A stretch of 64,000 nucleotides of DNA. It comes from Nonomuraea turkmeniaca. Lineage in GTDB: Bacteria > Actinomycetota > Actinomycetes > Streptosporangiales > Streptosporangiaceae. Shown here piece by piece: positions 1-8,734 of this stretch. The stretch is from NCBI RefSeq assembly GCF_005889735.1, contig NZ_VCKY01000006.1, positions 33,843-97,842 of the forward strand, written 5' to 3'. The position numbers were made by a program, and so were the translations under genes. How positions within the stretch are numbered: the stretch's first letter is position 1; each line of letters begins with the position of its first letter. The notes beneath the pieces were generated by a model that was given only the letters and a program-made list of their open reading frames with translations, ran no database searches and was not told the DNA's origin.

Positions 1-70
1 GGCGGACGGTCTCCTGACCCAGCCCCTTGTTCGCTCCGGTGACCAACGCCACCGTCCTCATCTCTGTCAT
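1..70 (-). CDS. Short-chain dehydrogenase/reductase, N-terminus only
   Basis: Only the first 23 codons lie in the window; the gene runs off the left edge. Read on the minus strand from the ATG at 70, the protein starts MTEMRTVALVTGANKGLGQE. The TGANKGLG stretch is the TGxxxGxG dinucleotide-binding motif of classical SDR enzymes, which sit at the N-terminus as here. A purine-rich GAGGATC lies about 8 bases upstream. A second in-frame ATG lies three codons in. It is divergent from the XRE regulator at 173, a common arrangement in which the regulator controls the SDR gene; that link is inferred. Substrate cannot be told from this fragment. Confidence 0.8.
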   Translation of the reverse strand, partial: MTEMRTVALVTGANKGLGQETVR

Positions 71-172
71 GGAGCCGATCCTCGGTGCAAGCGCTCCAGG
101 CCCACCAGGACCGCTGAGGCATAGGACCTGCGGTACCACCCGGCCGAAGCGATCTACGGGCATGATTGAACA

Positions 173-1009
173 GTGAACCGCGCCGGACTCGCCGAAATAC
201 TCCGCACAGCCCGGGCCCGTGTACGGCCGCAGGACGTCGGACTGCCGGCGGGGACGCGTCGCCAGGTGCCGGGTCTGCGCCGGGAAGAACTGGCCATGCT
301 CGCAGGCCTGAGCGTCGATTACGTGGTCCGGCTGGAGCAGGGGCGCGGACCGCGACCCTCGAGTCAGGTCATCGCCGCGTTGGCCCAGGCCCTGCGGCTC
401 GCCGACGACGATCGCGACCTGCTGTTCCGGCTCGCCGGACACGAGCCGCCACAGGCTGGGCGCATCGCGATGGTCGTACGGCCGAGCGTGCTTCGGCTGC
501 TGGACCGCATGGCGGATCTACCCGTACTGGTGCTGTCGGCCAAGGGCGACGTGCTGGCCTGGAACCCCCTCGGAGCAGCGCTTCAAGGCGACATGTCCGC
601 ATGGCCGCGGCGGCAACGCAACCTCATCTGGCAACGTTTTCTCGGCAGCAGCCGCTGCCAGGTCGCCGCAGGCACGGACGAGGACGACGCGGCCGCCCGC
701 GCCTCGGTCGGCACGCTGCGCGCCGCACAGGCCCGTTACCCTAATGACCCCGACCTGATCCGGATGATCGCGGAACTACGTCGTGGCAACCGGCGATTCG
801 ACGAGCTCTGGCGGGAGGGACACTCCTCCCCCTGGCGCGCCGCGACCAAGAGCATCAGGCATCCCCGCCTGGGCACGATCTCGCTCGACTGCGACATCAT
901 GCTGCTCCCGGACGGTCACCAGACCGTGCTCGTGTACTCCGCCGAGCCGGGATCCCCCGAAGCGACGGCCCTCGACATGCTGCGGGTGATCGGGCTCCAG
1001 CAGGTGTGA
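173..1009 (+). CDS. XRE-family regulator with MmyB-like ligand-binding domain
   Basis: This is a 278-residue transcription regulator. Residues 1-75 form an XRE-type helix-turn-helix (REELAMLAGLSVDYVVRLEQ at about 37-56), and the rest (from about 100) resembles the MmyB-like PAS-type ligand-binding domain typical of actinobacterial regulators of this length. The start is GTG at 173; the ATG at 162 is in another frame and stops after four codons. The divergent neighbour is a short-chain dehydrogenase, and regulators of this family often control a divergent oxidoreductase, so that SDR gene is the likely target (inference). Ligand unknown. Confidence 0.9.
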   Translation: MNRAGLAEILRTARARVRPQDVGLPAGTRRQVPGLRREELAMLAGLSVDYVVRLEQGRGPRPSSQVIAALAQALRLADDDRDLLFRLAGHEPPQAGRIAMVVRPSVLRLLDRMADLPVLVLSAKGDVLAWNPLGAALQGDMSAWPRRQRNLIWQRFLGSSRCQVAAGTDEDDAAARASVGTLRAAQARYPNDPDLIRMIAELRRGNRRFDELWREGHSSPWRAATKSIRHPRLGTISLDCDIMLLPDGHQTVLVYSAEPGSPEATALDMLRVIGLQQV

Positions 1010-1544
1010 GGCAGACGGGTTCCGCCGAACGGTTCACCGCCCGGATTGTGCGCCAGCATCTGGTCCTGCTCGTCGCAGGCATGCCGGAGAAGGTGTCTTC
1101 TATCCTTTGGAATGATCTTTTGGCAGGCGTACGAACAAGATGAGCCCGGAACGATGGAGCATCGTCATTTCAGGACTCGGGATTGCTCGGGGCCTGATAC
1201 AGCCGTGTTGCACAGGAAACAAATGACACATAATGCCGATGGCCAAGAACAGATGGTTGCCCGGTGGTTGCTCGCGTGTGCGCGACACAGGGCGGCGCAT
1301 ATGGACACTGGACGACACGACGGCGGGGAGCATCCCCGCGCGGGATCCTGCTCCGATCACCGCATCGTCTTCGGCACCGTCACCGTCGCTGTCGGCTGAG
1401 CACGTTGGGCCTCCACGATTGCCCGGCGGGGTGTCCAACCGTGGGTACGGTATGCGGCGGTATAGCGGCCGATGTCCACGGCGCGAAAATTGACAGCTGA
1501 GTCGGCGGCTGGCTGAATGGACGTCCGCGCCTGGAAGGAAACCT
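1010..1544. other. Gene-free stretch with possible promoter for the alginate-lyase-like gene
   Basis: I see no convincing gene in these 535 bases; the open frames across it, on both strands, have no recognisable protein sequence. Around 1100-1250 it is richer in A+T than its surroundings. A possible but weak promoter is TTGCAC at 1208-1213 followed by TAATGC at 1231-1236 (17-base spacing), pointing toward the gene at 1545 but more than 300 bases before it. Confidence 0.35.
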
Positions 1545-2696
1545 GTGCGTCTCGCTCGCCCTCTCGCCGCCACCATGCTCGTGACCGCCGCCTTATCCAC
1601 CCCGCAGCCTGCGCAGGCGGCCGCATTCAAGCATCCCGGCGTCCTGGTCAGCCGTGCTCAGCTCGACTTCGTCAAAGCCAACCTCGACAACGAACCGTGG
1701 AAGTCTGCCTGGGAAGCCCTGCAACGCAGTTCCTATGCCTCGCTGTCCTACACGGCCAAGCCCCGCGCCATCGTGGAGTGCGGTATGTACGGGAACCCCG
1801 ACCACGGCTGCTCGGACGAGCGTGAGGACGCCAATGCGGCCTACACACACGCCCTGCGGTGGTACCTGACCAAGGACTCCCGCTACGCCAAGAAGGCGAT
1901 CCAGATCATGGACGCCTGGTCAGCCGTGATCACCGAGCACACCGGGAGCAACGCGCCGCTACAGACTGGCTTTGCGGGCGCCAACTTCTCCCGCGCCGCC
2001 GAGCTCATCAAGCACACCTACACCGGCTGGACCCAGGCCGGCCGGTTCGCCGACAAGCTGCGCACCGTGTACCTCCCGACCGTGATCGCCGGAAAGCCCA
2101 ACAATCAAGGCAACTGGGAACTGATCATGACCGATGCCGCCATCGGCATCGCCGTGCACCTGGACGACCGCGCCTCCTTCGACCGAGCGGTCACGACCTG
2201 GCGCGGCAGGCTGCCCGCCTACATCTACCTCAAGACGGACGGCTCGCTGCCCAAAGCTCCGCCGAACAGCAAGCACGACACCGAAGCCGAGATCATCGAC
2301 TATTGGCACGGGCAGACCACGTTCGTGAACGGCCTGGCCCAGGAAACCTGCCGCGACTTCGGCCACACCGGATGGGGCATCGCGGCCATCTCCCACGTCG
2401 CGGAGACGGCCCGCCACCAGGGCGTGGACCTGTACGCCGAGGCCAAGCACCGGCTGCGATTCGCGATGGAGTTCCACGCTCGCCTGCAACTGGGCGCGAC
2501 GGTGCCATCGTGGCTGTGCGGCGGAAAGGTCACCCTCGGCCTCGGGCCGAACCTCGAAGTCGGCTACAACGCGCTGCACCAGCGTTTCGGATACGACATG
2601 CCCCAAGCCGCGAAGTGGGTGAAGCAGAAGCGCCCGGTCGGTGCCTCGCGCTTCCTGGCCTGGGAGACCCTCACTCACGCGAAGAACCCGCGCTAA
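1545..2696 (+). CDS. Secreted alginate-lyase-family protein
   Basis: A 383-residue protein with an N-terminal signal peptide (hydrophobic stretch to about residue 26, cleavage after AQA). The mature part looks like the alginate lyase superfamily fold (alpha/alpha toroid, Pfam alginate_lyase type): the YAKKAIQIMDAWS helix near 110, the NNQGNWELIMTDAAIGI segment near 185 and a GHTGWGIAAISHVAETA segment near 275 are typical. It probably cleaves a uronate-containing polysaccharide by beta-elimination outside the cell; many actinobacterial members are not true alginate lyases, so the substrate is open. Start is GTG at 1545 with GGAAGGAA at 1533-1540. It stands at the edge of a pectin-degrading locus and is followed by broken gene fragments. 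Confidence 0.8.
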   Translation: MRLARPLAATMLVTAALSTPQPAQAAAFKHPGVLVSRAQLDFVKANLDNEPWKSAWEALQRSSYASLSYTAKPRAIVECGMYGNPDHGCSDEREDANAAYTHALRWYLTKDSRYAKKAIQIMDAWSAVITEHTGSNAPLQTGFAGANFSRAAELIKHTYTGWTQAGRFADKLRTVYLPTVIAGKPNNQGNWELIMTDAAIGIAVHLDDRASFDRAVTTWRGRLPAYIYLKTDGSLPKAPPNSKHDTEAEIIDYWHGQTTFVNGLAQETCRDFGHTGWGIAAISHVAETARHQGVDLYAEAKHRLRFAMEFHARLQLGATVPSWLCGGKVTLGLGPNLEVGYNALHQRFGYDMPQAAKWVKQKRPVGASRFLAWETLTHAKNPR

Positions 2697-2702
2697 GCCG
2701 CG

Positions 2703-2846
2703 ATGAGTGGATCGGCCACGCCGGACTTCACCTCCGACGGCGTGGCCGACATCTTCTCAGCCGCCACCGGAACGCTGACTGTCTGGAACAGCCAAGGCGG
2801 CAACACGTTCGGCCCGGCCACCGCGATCGGCTCCGGCTGGACGGTG
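2703..2846 (+). pseudogene. FG-GAP/VCBS repeat fragment
   Basis: About 48 codons starting six bases after the alginate-lyase-like gene read as one FG-GAP/VCBS-type repeat: TPDFTSDGVADIFSAATGTL followed by a VWNSQGGNTFGPAT stretch. Such repeats form beta-propeller tails of secreted actinobacterial proteins, usually several in a row. Here only one is left and the reading frame runs straight into unrelated LuxR-type sequence in another frame at about 2850. It may have been the C-terminal domain of a secreted enzyme. I read it as a remnant, not a gene. Confidence 0.6.
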
Positions 2847-2849
2847 CAC

Positions 2850-3206
2850 CCGCGGCGCTCGGGATCAACGAGGCGACTGTGCCGGAAAGCTATCTCGCCG
2901 CCCTCGCCGTGCTGAACCTGCTCACCGAGACAGCCGAGGCCGGCCCGGTCGTGATGACCGCGGAGGACGCGCATTGGCTCGACCCGTCCACCGCCGACGT
3001 GCTCGCGTTCCTCGGACGGCGACTGGAGTCGGAGCCGATCCTGCTGCTCGCCTCGGCCCGCACCGGCGTGGCGCCCAGGCTGGACGAGGCGGGGCTTGCG
3101 GACCTGGTCCTTTCTCCTCTGTCCGAACAGGACGCCGCCGCGCTGCTCGACGCCCACGCGAAAGACCTGCCCGCCGTCCATCACCCGCTCATCCGCTCTG
3201 CCTCCA
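2850..3206 (+). pseudogene. Fragment of LuxR-family ATPase regulator
   Basis: A stretch of roughly 118 codons reads as the AAA ATPase part of a large LuxR (LAL-type) regulator: ALAVLNLLTETAEAGPVVM leads to AEDAHWLDPSTADVLAFLGR, a Walker B motif in its usual setting, then LLLASARTG and LSEQDAAALLDAHA. The Walker A motif upstream and the C-terminal helix-turn-helix are missing; the frame is cut at both ends. It joins FG-GAP repeat sequence directly at about 2847, so the junction is a deletion or illegitimate recombination scar. Confidence 0.65.
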
Positions 3207-3349
3207 CCAGGCGGCCGGTGCCGTCCGCCGCCGCGATGTGCAGCGGACTCTGGCCGGTCCGGCTCCCCCGGCACCGAGCACACAGCACGAGCTCGGCACC
3301 GGGGGCGTGAGGGCCGTACCGCGGATCCGCGGTCACGTCGAGACGACCG

Positions 3350-4855
3350 TTAGACGGCCGTGCGTGACCACTGCTGGTTGGTGCCGGTGTTGCAGGGATA
3401 CTGCTTGAGGATCACGCCGTCCGCGGTCGATGCGGACGGCACGTCCACGCATTTGCTGCTGTGTCGTGCCCGGAGCTGGAAGTAGCCGCCGTTGGCGACC
3501 ATCTGGAACTGCTGGTTGGTGCCGGTGCCACAGGTGTACTGGATGAGCTCGGCACCGTCGGCGGTGGAAGCGCTCACCACATCGAGGCACTTTCCGCTGT
3601 GGCGGCTGATGATGCGCCAGTAGCCGCTGCCGGCGTCCTGGAACTGCCACTGCTGCCACGCGTTGCCGCCGTACGTGTACTGGCCGACGCGCGCACCGTT
3701 GTCGGTGTTCGGTTGTTGGACGTCCATGGCCTTGCCGCTGTGGCGCACGTTGATCCTGTAGGTGGAGTCGCCGCCGCCGATGGTGTCGCCCCAGGCATAC
3801 CGGATCCGGTCAGCGCCGGAGGTGTTGCGGACGGTCAAGTTGAGATCGGTGCCGCTGCCGCTCAGGGCGTACATCGAGTACCAGTCGTAGCCGATGTCGC
3901 CCGGCTTGCCGCCGAGGGCGGGCCAGTAGGTGCCGCCCATTTGGTTGTCACGCATGACCTGGGCCATGGCGCGGATGTGGCGCACGAAGTTGTCGGTGCT
4001 GTTCGCGTCGCCGTAGTTGAGGCCGGTGGACATCGGCGCGCCGAACTCAGTGGCGACCGCGCGGGAGGCGCAGTTGCCCAGACGCGTCTGAATGTGGCTT
4101 CGGAAGGCGTCGTAGGTCATCGCGCCGTAGAAGAAGGCGTAGTGGTGGAAGGACAGCAGCGTCGAGTTGAAGCGGCTGTCGTTGCAGATGTCCCGCAGGT
4201 CCTGGCTGTAGCCGGTGCCGCCGATGAGCACCCGGCCGGGCACTGCCGAGGTGTGATAGCTGAGCCAGTTCGCTGCGACGTTGCGCCATTCCGCCGATGT
4301 GTAGCCGTGCGGCTCGTTCATCGGCTCGAAGTAGACGTTGCTGTTCGAGCCGTACGTGTTGGTCACGCTGGACCACATCGTGTTCCATGCGGCGATGTTC
4401 GTGATCCTGCCGCCGGAGGCGGCGCCGTCCTCCCAATAGGCGAGGATGACCTTGAATCCACGGGCGGTGGCGGCGTCAATGGCGCCGCGGTAGGCGTTCC
4501 ACCAGGTCGTGTTGGCCACGGTGTGCGTGTTGATAGGCAGCCGGACGGTGTTGACGCCCATGGTGGAGGCCATGTCGTCGTAGAGGGCGTTGGCCTTGGC
4601 CCGTACTGTCGCGTTGCTGTCGGACTGGCTCAGGCCCTGCACGACGAGCGTGCCGGTGCTGAAGTTGTCACCCAGCACGGCCCAGTTCATGCCTCGGAAT
4701 TGGCTGGTGGCGGCATCGGCCGGCGGCGCGGAGACGACGAGGCTTGCCACCGCGGTGAGCGCGGTCACCACAATAGCGATCAGTAACCGGCGCGACGACC
4801 GGGTGCTCCGCGACGGTCCTGATGAGTGACCATCAGACGCCGTGATCAGTGTCAT
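3350..4855 (-). CDS. Secreted GH5 glycoside hydrolase with ricin-type lectin domain
   Basis: A 501-residue secreted enzyme. A signal peptide (RRLLIAIVVTALTAVASLVV) ends at ADAA near residue 50. The GH5 catalytic domain follows, with the acid/base glutamate in YFEPMNEPHG and the likely nucleophile in ATEFGAP. The last 130 residues are a ricin/CBM13 trefoil of three repeats, each with HSGK.(M/L)D-type and QQW/QQF motifs. GH5 enzymes of this kind cleave beta-1,4 glucan or mannan. The ATG at 4855 is preferred; a GTG at 4870 lacks a ribosome site. It lies beside GH43 and esterase genes carrying the same lectin type. Confidence 0.88.
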   Translation of the reverse strand: MTLITASDGHSSGPSRSTRSSRRLLIAIVVTALTAVASLVVSAPPADAATSQFRGMNWAVLGDNFSTGTLVVQGLSQSDSNATVRAKANALYDDMASTMGVNTVRLPINTHTVANTTWWNAYRGAIDAATARGFKVILAYWEDGAASGGRITNIAAWNTMWSSVTNTYGSNSNVYFEPMNEPHGYTSAEWRNVAANWLSYHTSAVPGRVLIGGTGYSQDLRDICNDSRFNSTLLSFHHYAFFYGAMTYDAFRSHIQTRLGNCASRAVATEFGAPMSTGLNYGDANSTDNFVRHIRAMAQVMRDNQMGGTYWPALGGKPGDIGYDWYSMYALSGSGTDLNLTVRNTSGADRIRYAWGDTIGGGDSTYRINVRHSGKAMDVQQPNTDNGARVGQYTYGGNAWQQWQFQDAGSGYWRIISRHSGKCLDVVSASTADGAELIQYTCGTGTNQQFQMVANGGYFQLRARHSSKCVDVPSASTADGVILKQYPCNTGTNQQWSRTAV

Positions 4856-4910
4856 GAAATGTCCAATCACTAGGTCTAAATTCCTGGGTCAAACCTCACT
4901 TGCAGACATC

Positions 4911-4982
4911 ATGGTGCTGACGCACGTCCGGGCCGCGCGCATCGTGCTGCTCCCCCAGCAGGACCGGCGGCTGTGGGACATT
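4911..4982 (+). pseudogene. Possible ECF sigma factor fragment
   Basis: On the plus strand, opposite to its neighbours, 24 codons read MVLTHVRAARIVLLPQQDRR followed by LWDI. This resembles the middle of long ECF-type sigma factors (SigJ/DUF6596 kind), where an ...LLxxQDRxxWDxxLI... segment is conserved. Nothing else of such a gene is present. I call it a possible scrap left by a rearrangement between the GH5 gene and the GH43 remnant. Confidence 0.4.
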
Positions 4983-5071
4983 GCTACGTGGGGACGGCGG
5001 CGGTGACTTGGGTCGCCGCTTCGTTGCGCACAGCGGGTTGCCGCGGGCGTTCCACCGCGCCACAAGGGGTG

Positions 5072-5485
5072 TTACGAGTCCCCAGAGGGACCCGCGATCG
5101 AGGTGCCGGTGCGGACCGGCACGCCGAGGTCGGGCGAGCCGTCCGAGTTCCAGTTGATCTTCTGAGCCCGCGTGGTGCGGGTGGTGCCACAGCCCTGGCC
5201 GGCGGAGGAGTTCGCGTGGTGGACGACCCAGGTTTCGGCGTTGTCGGGTGACCTGACAGAGGAGGCGCGACCCGGGCCGTGGACGCCGTTGACGTCGCTG
5301 CGTTGGAAGATGGGCGTGGTCTTCTCGTCCATGAGCTGTCGCTGTACACGATCGAGGGGGTCCGCGCTGTTGGGCGTACCGACGAGAGGGTTGGTGAACG
5401 ACGGACCGGGCGCCGCGAGCCCTGGCGAGGCGGGGACGACCGCGCCCAGCACGTCCGCGACGGCAAGGATAAGCAGCCGCCGCAC
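5072..5485 (-). pseudogene. Internally deleted GH43 (arabinanase-like) remnant
   Basis: The frame begins with a signal-peptide-like start from GTG 5485 (RRLLILAVADVLGAVVPASP), then PSFTNPLVGTPNSADP, the opening of a GH43 arabinosidase/arabinanase. It jumps at once to the family's C-terminal part: SDVNGVHGPGRASSVRSPD, then WVVHHANSSAGQGCGTTRTT and RAQKINWNSDGSPDLG. The five-bladed propeller with the catalytic residues is gone: 137 residues remain of the usual 320 or more. The frame stayed open across the deletion, so a short protein might still be made, but it cannot be an active hydrolase. An intact GH43 gene lies directly upstream. Confidence 0.8.
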
Positions 5486-5640
5486 CGTTTTCTCTTTTGC
5501 ACCAATATCGGGGCTCCTTTCTGGGGGATCTGCGCTGGGTAGGCGTGGTGATGGGGGTCGGCGACGCGCCGCCGCGCGGGTCGAGCCGTTGACGGGGCGC
5601 TCGGCGTGTCGAGTGGTTGGCGGCCCCGCCCCAGGGCGGC

Positions 5641-7164
5641 TCAGCCCCAGTGTTGCAGTAGCCGGTCGTATTCGGCCTGGGTGATCGGCAGGACGGTGCC
5701 GTGGCGCGGCCGGCCGGGCATGGTGTAGCTGGAGATGGGTGACCATTGCCGGGTGTTCAGGTCGGTGGTCGTGAACGGTACGTAGCCCCGACCTCCGTAC
5801 TCGTCGATGAACATGTACCAGCGCTCGTCGGTGTTCGATTTGAAGACCAGCGGACCCTCGCCTTGGCTGATCGCGTTGTTCCCGAGGCAGTCCGCGACGA
5901 ACGAGTAGGTGCGGTTGAGCATGGTCGTCGACTTCTCGGCGAGGATGAACTTGCCGCACGGCGTCTGCGACGAGCTCCGCTCGTCCTTCGTGAAGCGGTA
6001 GTAGGTGCCGTTGTGCTTGGTGAGCGTCGAATCGATCGTCGAGTAGCCCTTGTCGACCCAGACCTGCGCGGTGCTGAAGGTCCGGAAGTCGGAGGTCGTG
6101 GCGTACATCATCCGGTTGTAGGTGGTGCCGGTGTGGTTCGGGTCGCCGGCGGAGTACAGCTTCGACGCCCAGAACACGACGTACTGGCCGAGTCCCTCGT
6201 CGTAGTACGCCTCCGGGGCCCACGTGTTGCCGGCCGTGTCCGGTGAGACGCGTGCCAGGCGCGGCGCGCTCCAGTTCACCAGGTCGGTCGACTCCCAGAC
6301 CACGATGGACTTGCTGCCTGTCCGCTGGACCTGATCCCAGTTGCCGTTGCCGTACATCCGCAGGTCGGTGGCGATCTGGTAGAACTTGTCGCCCTGCGGG
6401 GAACGGATGATGAACGGGTCGCGCACGCCGCGGGTTCCCAGGGTCGAGGTCAACACGGGCCGCCCACCGTTGAGCTGGCGCCACCGGGTCGGGTCGTTGC
6501 CCTGGCTGAGCGCGAAGTAGACCTGCTCGCCGGCGGAGGTGTTCTCGCCGGTGAAGTAGGTGAACAGATAGCCGGCGTACTTCGGGGCCGGTGCCGTGCC
6601 GACCTGGACCAGTTGCCACTGCTGGTTGGCGGCGCCCGTGTCGGTGTACTGGGAGATTCGCGCGCCGTCGGCAGTGGACTGCTCCCAGACGTCGAGGGCC
6701 TTGCCGCTGTTGCGGTTGATGAGCTTGACATATCCGCTGTCGGTATCCACGACTCGGAATTGCTGGTTGGTGCCGCCGTTGTCGGTCCACTGGACGACGT
6801 TCGCACCGTTCGCCGTGGACGCCGAGGCGACGTCCACCACCTTGCCGCTGTGCCGGGCTCGGAGCTTGTGGTAGCCGCTGCCGGCGTCGACGAACTGGAA
6901 CTGCTGGCTCGCCTGGTCGGCGCGGGTCCGTTGCTGGACGGCGGCGCCGTCAGCGGTCGACTGGTCGGCGATGTCGACCGCTTTGCCGCTGTGCCGCGAG
7001 ACGATCTGGTAGTACGCCGCCGGGTCGATCACGGCCGCGTTCGCCGGCGGTCCCGTGAGCAGTGCGGCGGCGCAGCTCGCGATCAGTGCGCCGACGAGGA
7101 CGAATGTGGTGCGGCGTCGGTGCGGACGTCGCGGGGAGGTCGGATCGTGGAGAGGCTGTGTCAT
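5641..7164 (-). CDS. Secreted GH43 glycoside hydrolase with N-terminal ricin-type lectin domain
   Basis: A 507-residue secreted enzyme. After a signal peptide (RRTTFVLVGALIASCAAALL, cleavage near ANAA at 44) comes a ricin/CBM13 trefoil (about 50-185) of three repeats (HSGKAVDIADQSTADG, HSGKVVDVASAST, NSGKALDVWEQSTADG). The GH43 propeller fills the rest: catalytic base aspartate in GVRDPFIIRS, pKa-modulating or acid residues in NTWAPEAYYDEG and QGEGPLVFK. GH43 enzymes mostly release arabinose or xylose, and arabinan side chains of pectin fit the neighbouring genes. The lectin domain is N-terminal here, while in the GH5 and esterase neighbours it is C-terminal. Start ATG 7164; ribosome site weak. 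Confidence 0.87.
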   Translation of the reverse strand: MTQPLHDPTSPRRPHRRRTTFVLVGALIASCAAALLTGPPANAAVIDPAAYYQIVSRHSGKAVDIADQSTADGAAVQQRTRADQASQQFQFVDAGSGYHKLRARHSGKVVDVASASTANGANVVQWTDNGGTNQQFRVVDTDSGYVKLINRNSGKALDVWEQSTADGARISQYTDTGAANQQWQLVQVGTAPAPKYAGYLFTYFTGENTSAGEQVYFALSQGNDPTRWRQLNGGRPVLTSTLGTRGVRDPFIIRSPQGDKFYQIATDLRMYGNGNWDQVQRTGSKSIVVWESTDLVNWSAPRLARVSPDTAGNTWAPEAYYDEGLGQYVVFWASKLYSAGDPNHTGTTYNRMMYATTSDFRTFSTAQVWVDKGYSTIDSTLTKHNGTYYRFTKDERSSSQTPCGKFILAEKSTTMLNRTYSFVADCLGNNAISQGEGPLVFKSNTDERWYMFIDEYGGRGYVPFTTTDLNTRQWSPISSYTMPGRPRHGTVLPITQAEYDRLLQHWG

Positions 7165-7258
7165 TGAACCCGTCCAGTGTGATGGTGAAGGGGTATCGGC
7201 GCTATGTCGGGGGCACTGCCCGCCCTGTTGCCGGTGCGGTGTCCCGTCAGGTCTCGTG

Positions 7259-8572
7259 TCAGGCGCGGCGGCGGGTGAAGCGCTGGTTGGGGTTGCCGTT
7301 GTAGGTGTATTGGGAGATGCGGGCGCCGTCGGCGGTGGAGTATTCCCAGACGTCCACGGCCAGGCCGGACTCCCGGTTGACGAGGCTGATCACGTCGCCG
7401 CCGTGGTCGACCACCCGCCACTGCTGGCCGGTGGCGCCGGTGTCGGCCTGTTGGACAACGTCCGTGCCGGTCGCGGTGTCCGTGGGCTGGAGGAACAGGC
7501 CGCTGTGCCGGGCTTTGAGGCGGACGTGGCCGTCGCCGGAGTCCACGAACTCGAACTGCTGGTTGGGGCGACTGTTGGCGGTGTATTGGATGAGCCGTGC
7601 GCCGACGGTGGTGGAGGCCTCGTTGATGTCGGCGGCCTTGCCGCTGTGCTGGGCCACCAGGGTGTAGGCGGCCGGGCCGCCGGGCGTGTCACCCAGCTGG
7701 GCTTCCCACCTGGTGTTGGGGCCGGCGGCGTCGGCCGGGAGGCGATCGCGTGCGGCGGTGTCGCCGTACATGGTCCAGCGGGCCCAGTCGACGACGGTGT
7801 TCGGGAAGCGGTTGTCGCTCCAGAAGCTGGTGTGGCTGCCGCCGACGAAGGTGAGGAATGCCTTGGGCCAGGTCATCTCCGTGTACGCCTGCCGGGCCGA
7901 GGAGTACTGCGTGGTCGAGTCCCGGTCGCCGTGGACGAACAGGACTTTGGCGGAGACCGAGGCGGCGGGGTTGCCCATGTCCTCGCAGGACTGCGGGTTG
8001 GCGGAGATGATCCGGCTGTCGGGCCAGGAGGTCAGCAGGCCATGGGTGATCATGCCGCCCAGGGAGTGGCCCGAGACTCCGACGCCGATGCCGGTGTTGA
8101 TGTGTCCGGCCAGCGGTCCGCTCGTGTTGAGGGCGAGGGTCTGGGTGAGGATCTGCGAGACGTCCTTGGAGGTGTTGCCGTTTCTGACGTCGGTGAAGTT
8201 GTGGTTGAAGTGCGGGGCGGGGACGATGAAGCCCGCCGCGGTAAGGGCCCGGATGATGAACAGGGAGTTCTGCGGGCTGCTTTGGAAGCCGTGGGTGAAG
8301 TTGTAGACGGGGAAGACACCGTTGGCGACCGGGGCATTCGTCACCGGGTTGCCGCCGGGGGTGCCGGTGGCGGGGTAGTAGACGTAGGTGGTGCACGGGC
8401 GGCTGCCGCGGGTCCAGTCATACCGGCGCACGCCGACCGCGAACGGCGTGGTCGGCGCCGTGTCCAGCGGCCCGACGCCGGCGAGCGCCTGCCCCGCGCC
8501 AAGCAGGGACAGGCCGAGGCCCGCCGCTCCGGCCGCGCTCACGCTGAGGAATGTCCGCCGTTGCATGGTCAT
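7259..8572 (-). CDS. Tat-exported alpha/beta hydrolase with ricin-type lectin domain
   Basis: A 437-residue protein starting at ATG 8572 after AAGGAGTC. The N-terminus MTMQRRTFLSVSAAGAAGLG carries a twin-arginine motif (RRTFLS) and a hydrophobic stretch ending in ALA, so folded export by Tat is likely. Residues 40-300 are an alpha/beta hydrolase of the chlorophyllase/cutinase-like type: nucleophile elbow GVSGHSLGG, probable acid in VHGDRDSTT, histidine in VGGSHTSFW. The last 130 residues are a ricin/CBM13 trefoil with DGARISQYT and NPNQRF motifs very like those of the adjacent GH43. It may remove acetyl or other ester groups from polysaccharide; the substrate is not shown by sequence. Confidence 0.82.
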   Translation of the reverse strand: MTMQRRTFLSVSAAGAAGLGLSLLGAGQALAGVGPLDTAPTTPFAVGVRRYDWTRGSRPCTTYVYYPATGTPGGNPVTNAPVANGVFPVYNFTHGFQSSPQNSLFIIRALTAAGFIVPAPHFNHNFTDVRNGNTSKDVSQILTQTLALNTSGPLAGHINTGIGVGVSGHSLGGMITHGLLTSWPDSRIISANPQSCEDMGNPAASVSAKVLFVHGDRDSTTQYSSARQAYTEMTWPKAFLTFVGGSHTSFWSDNRFPNTVVDWARWTMYGDTAARDRLPADAAGPNTRWEAQLGDTPGGPAAYTLVAQHSGKAADINEASTTVGARLIQYTANSRPNQQFEFVDSGDGHVRLKARHSGLFLQPTDTATGTDVVQQADTGATGQQWRVVDHGGDVISLVNRESGLAVDVWEYSTADGARISQYTYNGNPNQRFTRRRA

Positions 8573-8690
8573 GGATGACTCCTTGGGTGCAGGGGTGGCT
8601 GTAGCGATGGAGTTCGGTTGGGTCCGTTGCCGGGTGCGTCCAGTCGGCGGCAGGTCAACGGGACGCGCGGCGCGAAAGCGCATGCGGCTT

Positions 8691-8721
8691 GCTCCTGCCA
8701 CCCGCGAGGGGCGGCAGGAGC
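8691..8721 (-). terminator. Hairpin downstream of GH53 remnant
   Basis: GCTCCTGCC at 8691-8699 pairs with GGCAGGAGC at 8713-8721, with an inner CCC/GGG that can extend the stem. It lies 14 bases beyond the stop of the galactanase remnant on the minus strand, so it is probably that lost gene's own terminator. There is no T run, as usual in high-GC actinomycetes. Confidence 0.6.
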
Positions 8722-8734
8722 GTTGTGCGCGTTG

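Noticed and set aside
1100..1630. Minus-strand frame of 176 codons before the alginate-lyase-like gene
   Set aside because: No recognisable sequence, overlaps the signal peptide of the real gene, no ribosome site.
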